Shown in pieces: positions 1 through 7,049 of a stretch of DNA of 8,669 bases. Within the stretch, counting starts at the first letter, position 1. Every line of letters starts with the position of its first letter. Both the position numbers and the translations under genes were made by a program. Under the pieces are notes generated by a model. That model did not search any database. It was not told where the DNA came from and saw only the letters and a list, made by a program, of their open reading frames with translations. The stretch covers positions 1-8,669 of the forward strand of contig RFKJ01000186.1 in the NCBI GenBank assembly GCA_003694325.1. Reading direction: 5' to 3'. Source of the stretch: Deltaproteobacteria bacterium. GTDB lineage: Bacteria; Myxococcota_A; UBA796; UBA2385.

Positions 1-3000
1 CCCGGACACCGGTCCCGCCCCACGAGCTGAACCCCGACGTCCCCCTCCACCTGGAGGAGATCTGCCTGCGCCTGCTGGCCAAGTCTCCGCGGGATCGCTT
101 CCAGTCCGCCCGCGAGGTGCTGGAGGAACTGCTCGCCGACGATCCCGACACCGACACGGACGCCAGCCCCGGCATCGCGGTGTGGTCGCCGCCCCTCGTC
201 GGCCGGGAGGACGTGCTCGGCGCCGCCCGGGAGGCGCTGGCCCGGTTGACCCGCAGCGCCGGCGGGGTGCTGCTCCTCGAGGGAGCCGAGGGGTCCGGGC
301 GCAGCCGGGCACTGGAGGCGGTGTCGATGGAGGCCCGGGCCCGCGGGCTGCCGGTCTACAGTGTCCGGTTCAACCCCGGGGAGGCTGCCTTCGCCGGCCT
401 GCTGCGCCTGGCCCGGGACATCGGCCGGGAGCTGGGATCGGACGTCCCTCCCGAGCTGGCACGCGCGGTCGCCCGGTTCGCCGAGGGACGCGGCCGGCTG
501 CCCGGCGATGCCCGGTACCAGCTCTTCGACGGGATCCGCACCGCCCTGGCCACGCTGCTGGAGCGCGGGCCCCAGGTGCTGGCACTCGACGACCTGCACG
601 CTGCACCCGGTCCGCTGATCGACCTGCTCGGCTACCTCGTCCGCTCCCTGGTGAGCCGCGACGGCCAACCGCTGCTGGTGGTCGCCGCGGTGCGCGCCGA
701 ACCGCCCCGCACCGACCCCTCCGAGGTGGCTCCTCGGCGGACCGGGAACGGCTACGCGGCGTTCCGCCGTGGACGCGACCTCGGCCTGGTTCCGGAGATC
801 GTCCCCCTGCGCCCCCTGCGGGTGGACCACATCGAGACCATCACCGCCAGCCTGCTCGGCCCCGGGCAGGCCGCGTCGGCCCTCGCCCGGCGGCTGCAGG
901 AGGCCACCAACGGGGACCCGCTGTTCGTGGTCGAGTTCATCCGCAGCCTGATGCAGCGCGACATCATCGTGAGCCGGGACCACCAGCACCACGTCCTGAC
1001 CATCAGTCCGACCGAGCTGACACCCGAACGCCTCGGAGTCCCCCCCGGCCTGCGCCAGGCCGTCCGGGAGCGCCTGGGCGTGCTGCCGGACGACAGCCGG
1101 GTCCTCCTCGAGGTGATCGCCGTCGCCGCCCGGGAGATCGATCTCGACGTGGTCCTGGACGTCGTCGAGCTGATCGACAGTGAACAGACGGCGGTCATCA
1201 TCGACGATGCCGGCGCCGGATCGCCGGCTGCCGGGAGCGCCGAACACCCCGAAGCCCCCCTCGACCCGGACCTGCCCACCGAGGACCTGCCCACCGAGGT
1301 GGCGCCCGAGGCCGACACGGCGCTCCACGACATCGGAGGCAGCAGTGCCATCGACGACCGGTGGATGGATGCCCTCGACCGCCTCATCGCCGAGGGGATC
1401 GTCGAAGAGCAGCGCGACGGGCTGAGCACCACCGTGCGCCTGGCCCAGCGCCAGGTGGGAGAGGTGGTCTGCGACGACCTCCCCGAGCGGGCGATGGCCA
1501 CCCTCCACCGCCGGATCGCGGCCGCGCTGGAGGTCCGGTTCGCCGACAGCCCCATCGCCGCCGAAGCGATCGGCGAACACTACCGGCGGGCCGGCGACGC
1601 CGTGCGGGCCTGGACCTACCTGGTCCGGGCCACCGTGGGCCTGTTGGAGCGGTCCCTGATGGCCGAGGCTGCCTCGCTGCTCGACCGGGCGCGCGCCATC
1701 CAGGACCTGGCGCGTGCCTCGCTGTCCCGCGACCAGGAACAGGATTTCCAGCTCCAGTCCCTGGAACTGGACGAGGTCGAGGCCGAGCTGCTGTTCAACC
1801 GCGGCGAATGGGACGCCGCCGGCCGGGCCCTGGACAACCTGCGGCGCCGAGCCGCCGCCCTCGGCCAACATGGCATGGCCGCCCGGGCGTCCATCAAGTA
1901 CGGGACGACGCTCCGTCGCATGGGACGCCTGGGGGAGGGAGAGGCCGAGATCCGCAAGGTCCTCGACCGGGCCCGCAAGCGGCACGAGCGCGACGTCGAG
2001 CTGTCTGCCCTGCAGGCGCTCGCCGGGATCGCCTGGAGCCGCGGCGACCTCGATGCCTGCGAGGCCCTGGCCAGCCAGGGGCTGTTGGGGCCGGCGGACC
2101 CGGACCTGGCGGAAGGCCGCGCCGGGATCCTCCTGGCACTGTCCACCGTCCAGGCCAGCAAGGGACAGCTCGCGGCGGCCATCGCCGGCCTCGCCGAAGC
2201 CGAGGAGCTGCTGCGCGGGCTCCGCGACAAGCGCACCCGCGCCAACGTCCTGGTCAACCTGTCGGAGATGTTGACCTGGAAGGGCGATCTCGCCGCTGCC
2301 TGCGCCCGGGCCGAGGAGGCGCTGTCGCTGTCGCGCGACCTCGTCTACCGCGTGGTCGAGGCCAGCGCGCTGCGGGCACGGGCCATCGCCCTCATCGCCA
2401 TCGGCGACAAGGCCAGCGCCCGCCTGGACCTCCGCCAGGGCCTGGCCATCGCCCGCGACCTGGGCATCAACGAGGAGGTGGTGCCCATGCGGTTCCACCT
2501 CGCCCGCGTCGCGATCCTCGACGGCCAGGCCGACAAGGCCGAGGAGCACCTGACTGCCGCGCGGGCCGCGGCCATGCACAGCGATCCCGAGAGCTTCTCA
2601 CCGGCGATCGACGCCCTGCTGTCCATGGCCCTGGCACGCCAGGGCCACGAAGACGCCGCCCGCCAGGTGCTCGCCGGAGCCACGGCGCAACGGCAACGCC
2701 TGCACGCGCCCCGCCGGACGGAACTGTCCCTGCTGCTCGGGCACGCCCACCTGGCCCTGGGCGACACCGAAGCGGCGCTGCCGATGATCCGGGACGCCGC
2801 CCGCACCGCCTCCACCTTCCACTTCCGAAGCTGGGGGTTGCTGGCCTGGTCGCTCCTCGCCCAGCACGCCCCCGAGCCCGAATCCGACCGGGCCCGACGC
2901 ACCGGCGCGGCCATCGCCCGGGAGATCCTGGCGACCCTGCCGCCCTCCCGGGCCAACTACTTCCGCCGGCAGCCGGCGGTGGTCCGCCTGCTGGGCATGC

Positions 3001-3011
3001 CCCTGCTGTAG
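1..3011 (+). CDS. Ser/Thr protein kinase fused to STAND-type ATPase and TPR region (PknK-like), 5'-truncated
   Basis: The reading frame is open from nt 3 to the TAG at 3009-3011 (1002 residues visible), so the gene starts left of the window; the in-frame GTG at 117 lies inside the domain and is not the start. Nt 3-140 encode the end of a kinase C-lobe (LRLLAKSPRDRFQSAREVLE, subdomain XI, Arg codon 96-98). An AAA_16-like ATPase follows (about 195-950): LVGRE entry motif, Walker A GAEGSGRS (282-305, usual Lys replaced by Arg at 300-302), Walker B VLALDDLH (576-599), and a TNGDPLFVVEF block near 907-936. A winged-helix-like part (about 1050-1500) is split by an acidic insert (1173-1361). TPR-like helices fill about 1540-2900, and the end has the LPPSRANYF tail common in such proteins. 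No membrane segment is visible. By family, such proteins phosphorylate Ser/Thr, with ATPase/TPR modules for regulation and scaffolding; the target is unknown. It converges on the carboxypeptidase gene with a 41-nt gap. Confidence 0.9.
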   Translation, partial: RTPVPPHELNPDVPLHLEEICLRLLAKSPRDRFQSAREVLEELLADDPDTDTDASPGIAVWSPPLVGREDVLGAAREALARLTRSAGGVLLLEGAEGSGRSRALEAVSMEARARGLPVYSVRFNPGEAAFAGLLRLARDIGRELGSDVPPELARAVARFAEGRGRLPGDARYQLFDGIRTALATLLERGPQVLALDDLHAAPGPLIDLLGYLVRSLVSRDGQPLLVVAAVRAEPPRTDPSEVAPRRTGNGYAAFRRGRDLGLVPEIVPLRPLRVDHIETITASLLGPGQAASALARRLQEATNGDPLFVVEFIRSLMQRDIIVSRDHQHHVLTISPTELTPERLGVPPGLRQAVRERLGVLPDDSRVLLEVIAVAAREIDLDVVLDVVELIDSEQTAVIIDDAGAGSPAAGSAEHPEAPLDPDLPTEDLPTEVAPEADTALHDIGGSSAIDDRWMDALDRLIAEGIVEEQRDGLSTTVRLAQRQVGEVVCDDLPERAMATLHRRIAAALEVRFADSPIAAEAIGEHYRRAGDAVRAWTYLVRATVGLLERSLMAEAASLLDRARAIQDLARASLSRDQEQDFQLQSLELDEVEAELLFNRGEWDAAGRALDNLRRRAAALGQHGMAARASIKYGTTLRRMGRLGEGEAEIRKVLDRARKRHERDVELSALQALAGIAWSRGDLDACEALASQGLLGPADPDLAEGRAGILLALSTVQASKGQLAAAIAGLAEAEELLRGLRDKRTRANVLVNLSEMLTWKGDLAAACARAEEALSLSRDLVYRVVEASALRARAIALIAIGDKASARLDLRQGLAIARDLGINEEVVPMRFHLARVAILDGQADKAEEHLTAARAAAMHSDPESFSPAIDALLSMALARQGHEDAARQVLAGATAQRQRLHAPRRTELSLLLGHAHLALGDTEAALPMIRDAARTASTFHFRSWGLLAWSLLAQHAPEPESDRARRTGAAIAREILATLPPSRANYFRRQPAVVRLLGMPLL
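1269..1298 (+). repeat. Perfect 15-nt tandem duplication in the acidic insert of the first kinase
   Basis: Two exact copies of a 15-nt unit (1269-1283 and 1284-1298) encode DLPTE twice in frame. They sit in a 63-codon insert (1173-1361) with 16 Asp/Glu and one basic residue, lying between two helices of the winged-helix-like part. The repeat keeps the frame, so the insert is probably a flexible surface linker that grew by duplication. Confidence 0.8.
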
Positions 3012-3052
3012 GGCCGCGGGTTCGGGAAGCCGTGCCCGGGTGCGGTGCCGGT

Positions 3053-4057
3053 TCAGCCGGCGTCCCGTTGCTCGGCCCACCGGATGATCCGCCGGGCATC
3101 GGCCCACCGCGTCCGGTCGGACCGCGCCCGCAGCAGGGTGATCACCATTCGCTGCCCGGTCCGGGTCTGCACCAGGGTGGTGAGACAGTATCGCGCCGTG
3201 TCGGTGTAGCCGGTCTTGCCCACCACCACCTCGACCGGTCCCCCGTGGAGGAGCTTGTTGGTCGAGCCCAGCCACCTGGGGGGGTGGGGATCGCGGTGCA
3301 GCAGCCACGACGGCGCCGACGCGGCGAGCGACAGCGCCGGCACCGACGCCAGCGCCAGCGTGGCCCGCGCCATGTCCCGGGCGGTGGACAGGTCCTCGTC
3401 CTCCAGGCCCGAGGGATCGGTCCAGTGGGAGGAGGTCATCCCCAGCTCGGCGCTGACCTCGTTCATCCGGTCGACCAGGGCATCCACCCCGACCCCGGCG
3501 GCCGGGGCCAGGGCGTAGGCGGCGCGGTTGTCCGAGGCGACCAGGGCGGCCCCCAGGAAGTCCCAGCCGGCCCCGCAGTCGCCGGTCGACAGCCGGGAGC
3601 GGGCCCCGCTGCGGGTCGGCCATTGTTCCACCCCGACACAGGCCTTCCGGTCGAGGTCGGGGTTCAGCGAGGCGTAGGCCAGCGCCGCCACGGTCTTGGT
3701 CAAAGAGGCCACCGGCAGGACATCGTCGGCCCGCCGCTCGAACAGGACCGCCTGGCGGTCCACGTCGTACACGATGGCCACCGGGGATCGCACCCGGGGC
3801 CCCGTCGACGGGCCGCGGGCGTCGAGACCGGGCAACGCCCAGGCATCGTCGCCCGGGATCCATGGCGGCGGGACCCACACCGGCGCCGGGTCCCGATCCA
3901 CGACGGGTCGATCCACCGCCGCGGCAGGGACGGGGTCCGGCCCGCCGGAGCCGGCCTCGCCGGCCCCCGCGGTGTGGCGACCGTCCAGCGCCAGCCCGGC
4001 CAGGGTGACGACGAAGGAGAGGGCAGACAACGCGATGAACCGGACGGGGCGCAGCAT
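3053..4057 (-). CDS. Secreted D-alanyl-D-alanine carboxypeptidase / endopeptidase, peptidase family S11
   Basis: The product is a 334-residue penicillin-binding-protein-type serine peptidase that hydrolyses D-Ala-D-Ala (or stem-peptide cross-links) in the periplasm. All three S11 motifs are present in order: SLTK (118-121, nucleophile Ser118 and Lys121), SDN (175-177) and KTG (281-283, in VVGKTGYTDTARYCL). Residues 1-25 look like a signal peptide or N-terminal anchor (MLRPVRF followed by a hydrophobic stretch). A Pro/Gly-rich linker covers about 35-90. The protein ends about 50 residues after KTG, so the extra C-terminal domain of PBP5-type enzymes is missing and the layout is closer to PBP7/PbpG. 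Cys140 and Cys161 could pair. The ATG at 4055-4057 is chosen because it directly precedes the signal-like segment; no strong Shine-Dalgarno is seen. It converges with the first kinase and diverges from the second. Which cross-link or substrate it prefers cannot be told here. Confidence 0.92.
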   Translation of the reverse strand: MLRPVRFIALSALSFVVTLAGLALDGRHTAGAGEAGSGGPDPVPAAAVDRPVVDRDPAPVWVPPPWIPGDDAWALPGLDARGPSTGPRVRSPVAIVYDVDRQAVLFERRADDVLPVASLTKTVAALAYASLNPDLDRKACVGVEQWPTRSGARSRLSTGDCGAGWDFLGAALVASDNRAAYALAPAAGVGVDALVDRMNEVSAELGMTSSHWTDPSGLEDEDLSTARDMARATLALASVPALSLAASAPSWLLHRDPHPPRWLGSTNKLLHGGPVEVVVGKTGYTDTARYCLTTLVQTRTGQRMVITLLRARSDRTRWADARRIIRWAEQRDAG

Positions 4058-4104
4058 CGGCCGTCGCTATCGCGATCCCGGCACGCCGTCCGGTCGGTGG
4101 TTGT

Positions 4105-4133
4105 CACCGCGATGCCCGCCACCGCGATGCCCG
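4105..4133. repeat. Tandem direct repeat CACCGCGATGCCCG x2 in the divergent intergenic region
   Basis: Two exact 14-nt copies (4105-4118 and 4120-4133) are separated by one C, giving a 15-bp period. They lie between the divergent carboxypeptidase start (4057) and the probable kinase start (4233). Direct repeats at that place could be a regulator site shared by the two promoters; that is inference. The short dyad CGGTG-N5-CACCG (4095-4109) overlaps the first copy. Confidence 0.55.
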
Positions 4134-4220
4134 TCCCGCTCCGAGGGACGACCACCGGCCCCGAAGCCGCTCGGCCCCACCTTGCCCGCCACCCGGCAGG
4201 CGTTACCGACCCATCCCCCC

Positions 4221-4226
4221 GAGGAG
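4221..4226 (+). promoter_or_regulatory. Candidate Shine-Dalgarno GAGGAG deciding the start of the second kinase
   Basis: GAGGAG is 6 nt upstream of an in-frame CTG at 4233 and 9 nt upstream of another at 4236. It is the only strong purine-rich ribosome-binding match near the beginning of the kinase domain. It also encodes Glu-Glu in the same open frame, so it may be coincidental if translation starts further upstream. Confidence 0.35.
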
Positions 4227-4232
4227 CGAATC

Positions 4233-6584
4233 CTGCTGGACCCTTCCGAATTTCCGCCCCGCATCGGGCCCTACGTCACCGAGCGGCTGATCGGCCGCGG
4301 GGCGATGGCTGCGGTGTACCTGTGCCGGGATCACCAGGGAGATCCCGTCGCCGTCAAGTGGCTGGACCTGTGCGTCCCCGGCGCCGGGGACGACGACTCC
4401 GCGCTGACCCCGCCCCTGCTGCGCCGCTACGAGAACGAGGTGCGGGCGCTGCTCAAGGTCGACCATCCCGGCGTCGTCCGCTACCGCGACCACGGGACCT
4501 GGCACGACCGACCCTACCTGGTCATGGACTTCGTCGAGGGAGGAGACCTCCGGGTCTACACCCGCAAGCTCGCAGAACGCCCCTCGGCCGAGCGCTACGC
4601 CCGCTGCCGGACCATCGGCCAGAGCCTCTGCGAAGCCGTCGGCGCCCTGCACGCCGCCGGCCTCGTCCACCGGGATGTCAAGCCGAGCAACGTCCTCATC
4701 GACCCCGACGGCCGGGCCATCCTCACCGATCTCGGCGTGGTCAAGGATCTCGCCGAGGGGGATCACACGGTCGCCGGGCTCGTCGTCGGGACCATCGCCT
4801 ACGCGGCCCCGGAGCAACTCGAGGCGCGCCCCGTCGACGGTCGCACGGACCTGTACGGGGTCGGGGCGACGCTGTACTACGTCCTCACCGGACGGCGACC
4901 CTTCCACGGCAAGCCCGGCCGACCGCGGGGAGAGCTGGTGCCACCGTCCCGGCACGACCCGGAGATCCCCCCGGATCTCGAGGCCGTCGTGCTCAAGCTG
5001 ATGGCCCCGCGGATGGAGGATCGCTACCGAGACGCCGCCACCGCCGCCGCCGCCTTCGCCACCCCCAGCCCCAGTCACGACGCCGCCCTGGCCGGTCGCG
5101 GACGGCTCGTGCACCGGGTGGCGGAGCTGCTGGACCGAGCGGAGAGCACCGGGCGGTCGCTGGTGATCCACGCCCGCGGCCCCCTGGGCTCCGGGCTGAG
5201 CTGGCTGGCCGGAGTCGTCCGCGGCGCCGCCACCCGCCGGGGCCTGGTGGTGGTGGAACCGGCCCCCGGCGAAGCCGCCCGGGTCGCCGTCACCCGGGCT
5301 CGGCAGCGCCCCCCGGCCGTCGTCTTCACCACCCACCCGGTCGAGGTGCCCGGCGACGTGGACGTCGAGGAGCTGACCCTCCAACCCCTCGACGTCGCCG
5401 ACGTCCGCCGCACCGTGGTGTCGGCCGCGCCCCTGACCGACCACCCATCCGCCGTCGCCGAGCGGCTCCACCGCTACAGCGGCGGCCTTCCGGCCCTGCT
5501 GCTGCCCCTGCTCCGGACCTTCACCAACGGCGCTCGGCTGGACCTGCCGGACACCTGCCCGCTCGTCCCGGAGGTCGACCGGTTCCTCGATGGGCTGGAG
5601 CTGGACGACATCGAGGTGCTGGCCGCGGTCGGTCTGCTTCCCCGACCCGCCACCGCCGACGAGATCGAGCGGGTCGCCCGGATCCCACCCGAGGGCCCCC
5701 TCGCCGTGCTGCAGGATCGGGGGATCGTCCGGGAGACCGACGGTCGGTGGACGGTCACCGCCGCCATGTTCGCCGAGGCAGCCCGGGCCCGTCTCCCGGA
5801 TCCCGACGGCATCATCGCGCGGGCTCGCCAGCTCCGGTCGCCGCCTCCCTCCCCCTCCCCCTCGACGAGCGACGAGCGCCCCGAGGACCTCGCCCTGCGG
5901 GGCCACCTCGCCGAGGCGCTGGCCGCGGCGCGCCACGCGCTCGCCACCGCGCAGGCCCAGGGGGATCGGGTGGCGGAGGCCACGGCCGGCATCGCCCTGG
6001 GGCAGGTGCTGCTCGACGTCGGGCTCCACCAGCAGGCCGCCCGCACCCTGGCCAACGCCAGCGCCCTCGCCAAGGCCAGCCAGCAGGCGGATCTCCGTCG
6101 GCGCGCCCACGTCCTGCGCGCCCGGGCCTCCCTGGACGGGATCATCGACCGCTCGCCGGACAGCCGGTCCGTCGCCGCCGCCGCCATCGACCGCCTGGAA
6201 CCCCTCGGGCGCCGCCCCGGGCGCCCGGACGACCCGATCACTCCGCTGCTCCTGGCCACCTGGTCCCGGGCCGCCGCCTGCCTGGGAGACGTCCGGTCGT
6301 CCAACCTCATCGCCGACCGCGCGTTGAGCCGTATCCCCTGCATCCCACCGGCCGACGCGGCGCGGACCTGCCTGGAACTGGCCCGCAGCGCCCTCTGGCG
6401 CGGCGATGAGGCCGCCCTCGTGGCCGCCCTGGCCTGCATCCCCCCGGTGGCCCGCGGCGGCCTGGTCGACTTCGAACAGAAGCGCCTGGAGGCGCGCGCC
6501 CGGAACCTGCCGCTGCCGCCGGTTCCCGAACCGCTCCTCGCAGGCCTCACCGACGAGGAGCGCCAGGCCCTCTGTTCCCGCTGA
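4233..6584 (+). CDS. Ser/Thr protein kinase with degenerate ATPase module and TPR-like C-terminus
   Basis: Numbered from a CTG start at 4233 the product is 783 residues. The kinase domain covers about 14-280: Gly loop GRGAMAAVY (21-29), VAVK Lys42, HRDVKPSNV (146-154), DLG in place of DFG (166-168), AAPEQ, and DLYGVG. The catalytic residues are present, so it should be active. A remnant STAND-like module follows (about 300-430): the P-loop place reads GPLGSGLS (316-323, Lys replaced by Leu) and the Walker B place reads VVFTTH (363-368, no acidic pair), while the later GGLPALLLPLL block is kept. A winged-helix-like stretch (about 440-530) and TPR-like Ala-rich helices (about 550-780) end the protein. 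No membrane segment is visible. The start is uncertain: the frame is open upstream to 3696, with alternatives TTG 4182, TTG 4101 and ATG 4035, but that sequence is Arg/Pro-rich and 4035 overlaps the divergent gene. CTG 4233 has the best ribosome-binding site. Confidence 0.88.
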   Translation: MLDPSEFPPRIGPYVTERLIGRGAMAAVYLCRDHQGDPVAVKWLDLCVPGAGDDDSALTPPLLRRYENEVRALLKVDHPGVVRYRDHGTWHDRPYLVMDFVEGGDLRVYTRKLAERPSAERYARCRTIGQSLCEAVGALHAAGLVHRDVKPSNVLIDPDGRAILTDLGVVKDLAEGDHTVAGLVVGTIAYAAPEQLEARPVDGRTDLYGVGATLYYVLTGRRPFHGKPGRPRGELVPPSRHDPEIPPDLEAVVLKLMAPRMEDRYRDAATAAAAFATPSPSHDAALAGRGRLVHRVAELLDRAESTGRSLVIHARGPLGSGLSWLAGVVRGAATRRGLVVVEPAPGEAARVAVTRARQRPPAVVFTTHPVEVPGDVDVEELTLQPLDVADVRRTVVSAAPLTDHPSAVAERLHRYSGGLPALLLPLLRTFTNGARLDLPDTCPLVPEVDRFLDGLELDDIEVLAAVGLLPRPATADEIERVARIPPEGPLAVLQDRGIVRETDGRWTVTAAMFAEAARARLPDPDGIIARARQLRSPPPSPSPSTSDERPEDLALRGHLAEALAAARHALATAQAQGDRVAEATAGIALGQVLLDVGLHQQAARTLANASALAKASQQADLRRRAHVLRARASLDGIIDRSPDSRSVAAAAIDRLEPLGRRPGRPDDPITPLLLATWSRAAACLGDVRSSNLIADRALSRIPCIPPADAARTCLELARSALWRGDEAALVAALACIPPVARGGLVDFEQKRLEARARNLPLPPVPEPLLAGLTDEERQALCSR

Positions 6585-6608
6585 GCGACCTCCAGGCCGG
6601 GTCCGCTC
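6583..6608. terminator. Weak hairpin between convergent kinase and cutA genes
   Basis: GAGCGACC (6583-6590) can pair with GGTCCGCTC (6600-6608) with one bulged C around a 9-nt loop. It starts at the kinase stop codon and ends 16 nt before the cutA stop codon, so it could serve both directions. There is no T tract, so classic Rho-independent termination is not supported. Confidence 0.3.
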
Positions 6609-6623
6609 GCCGGCGATGCCCCT

Positions 6624-6953
6624 TCAGCCTGCCGACGGACCGTTCACTTCGCTCCGGATCCAGTCCAGGTAGGGGACGTGTCCGGCGGCGATGGGCAGGG
6701 CCATCACCTCGGGCACCTCGTAGGGGTGCAGGGCGGCCACCCGCTCGGCCAGGTCGGCGACCCGGTCGGCCCGGGTCTGGAGCAGGAGCTGCACCTCGGG
6801 CTCATCGTGGATCTCACCCTTCCACCGATAGATCGAACGAACACCGGGGACGAGGTTCACGCCCGCGGCCAGCCGCTCCTCGACCAGGACCCGGGCCAGG
6901 GAGCGGGCCGTCTCCATGTCCGGGGCGGTGATGAATACGAGCACGCAGTCCAT
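6624..6953 (-). CDS. cutA: CutA1-like divalent-cation tolerance protein
   Basis: A 109-residue protein of the usual CutA1 length. The family signature is clear: VFITAPDMETA near the N-terminus, VPGVRSIYRWKGEI in the centre, HPYEVPEV (76-83) and YLDWIRSEV near the C-terminus. CutA1 forms very stable cytosolic trimers with a ferredoxin-like fold and is linked to copper/divalent-metal tolerance, though its biochemical role is debated. The Cys that binds copper in the E. coli protein (in its VLCTAPD segment) corresponds to Ile8 here, and the usual Lys of the ILKT segment is Gln in LLLQT. The ATG at 6951-6953 is preceded by GGAG at 5 nt spacing (6959-6962 on the complementary strand), which supports the start. 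It lies 96 nt downstream of the winged-helix gene on the same strand; hairpins in that gap make co-transcription uncertain. Confidence 0.95.
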   Translation of the reverse strand: MDCVLVFITAPDMETARSLARVLVEERLAAGVNLVPGVRSIYRWKGEIHDEPEVQLLLQTRADRVADLAERVAALHPYEVPEVMALPIAAGHVPYLDWIRSEVNGPSAG

Positions 6954-6978
6954 CGGTTCTCCACGGTTCGACGGTCGA

Positions 6979-7002
6979 GCTGCCGGTGTCCTCCCCGGCA
7001 GC
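6979..7002. terminator. Perfect 8-bp hairpin between the winged-helix gene and cutA
   Basis: GCTGCCGG (6979-6986) and CCGGCAGC (6995-7002) are exact inverted repeats with an 8-nt loop. On the - strand it lies about 50 nt after the winged-helix stop and 26 nt before the cutA start. No T run follows, so it may be a weak terminator, an attenuating structure or an mRNA-stability element. Confidence 0.4.
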
Positions 7003-7010
7003 CACGGGGC

Positions 7011-7026
7011 CGGCCCGAGAGGGCCG
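7011..7026. terminator. 6-bp hairpin with 4-nt loop, second structure in the same gap
   Basis: CGGCCC (7011-7016) pairs exactly with GGGCCG (7021-7026) around GAGA on the + strand (TCTC on the transcribed - strand). It starts 24 nt after the winged-helix stop codon in the transcription direction. All pairs are G-C; no T tract is present. Confidence 0.35.
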
Positions 7027-7049
7027 CCGGGCCTCGTCGCGCAGCCTGC

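Noticed and set aside
117..119. GTG at 117 as the start of the first kinase-ATPase gene
   Set aside because: The frame continues upstream to the window edge and encodes conserved kinase subdomain XI there, so 117 is internal.
752..1555. - strand frame of 267 codons inside the first kinase gene
   Set aside because: Arg/Ser-rich antisense shadow with no recognisable domain.
3047..3061. Short GCCGG-N5-CCGGC dyad at the carboxypeptidase stop as a terminator
   Set aside because: Only 5 bp, overlaps coding sequence, no T tract, and such CCGG dyads are frequent by chance at this GC content.
2598..3878. 426-codon - strand frame across the first kinase end and the carboxypeptidase
   Set aside because: Out of frame with the S11 peptidase, whose motifs SLTK, SDN and KTG are all in the other frame; low-complexity product.
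4203..6110. Long antisense frame (635 codons) opposite the second kinase
   Set aside because: Gly/Val/Asp-rich shadow translation; the + strand frame shows complete kinase motifs.
1361..6409. A stop-free + strand frame of about 5 kb running across three genes
   Set aside because: Its translation is Arg/Pro/Gly-rich with no domains and it crosses the real genes in another frame or strand. It is a by-product of high GC and few stop codons.
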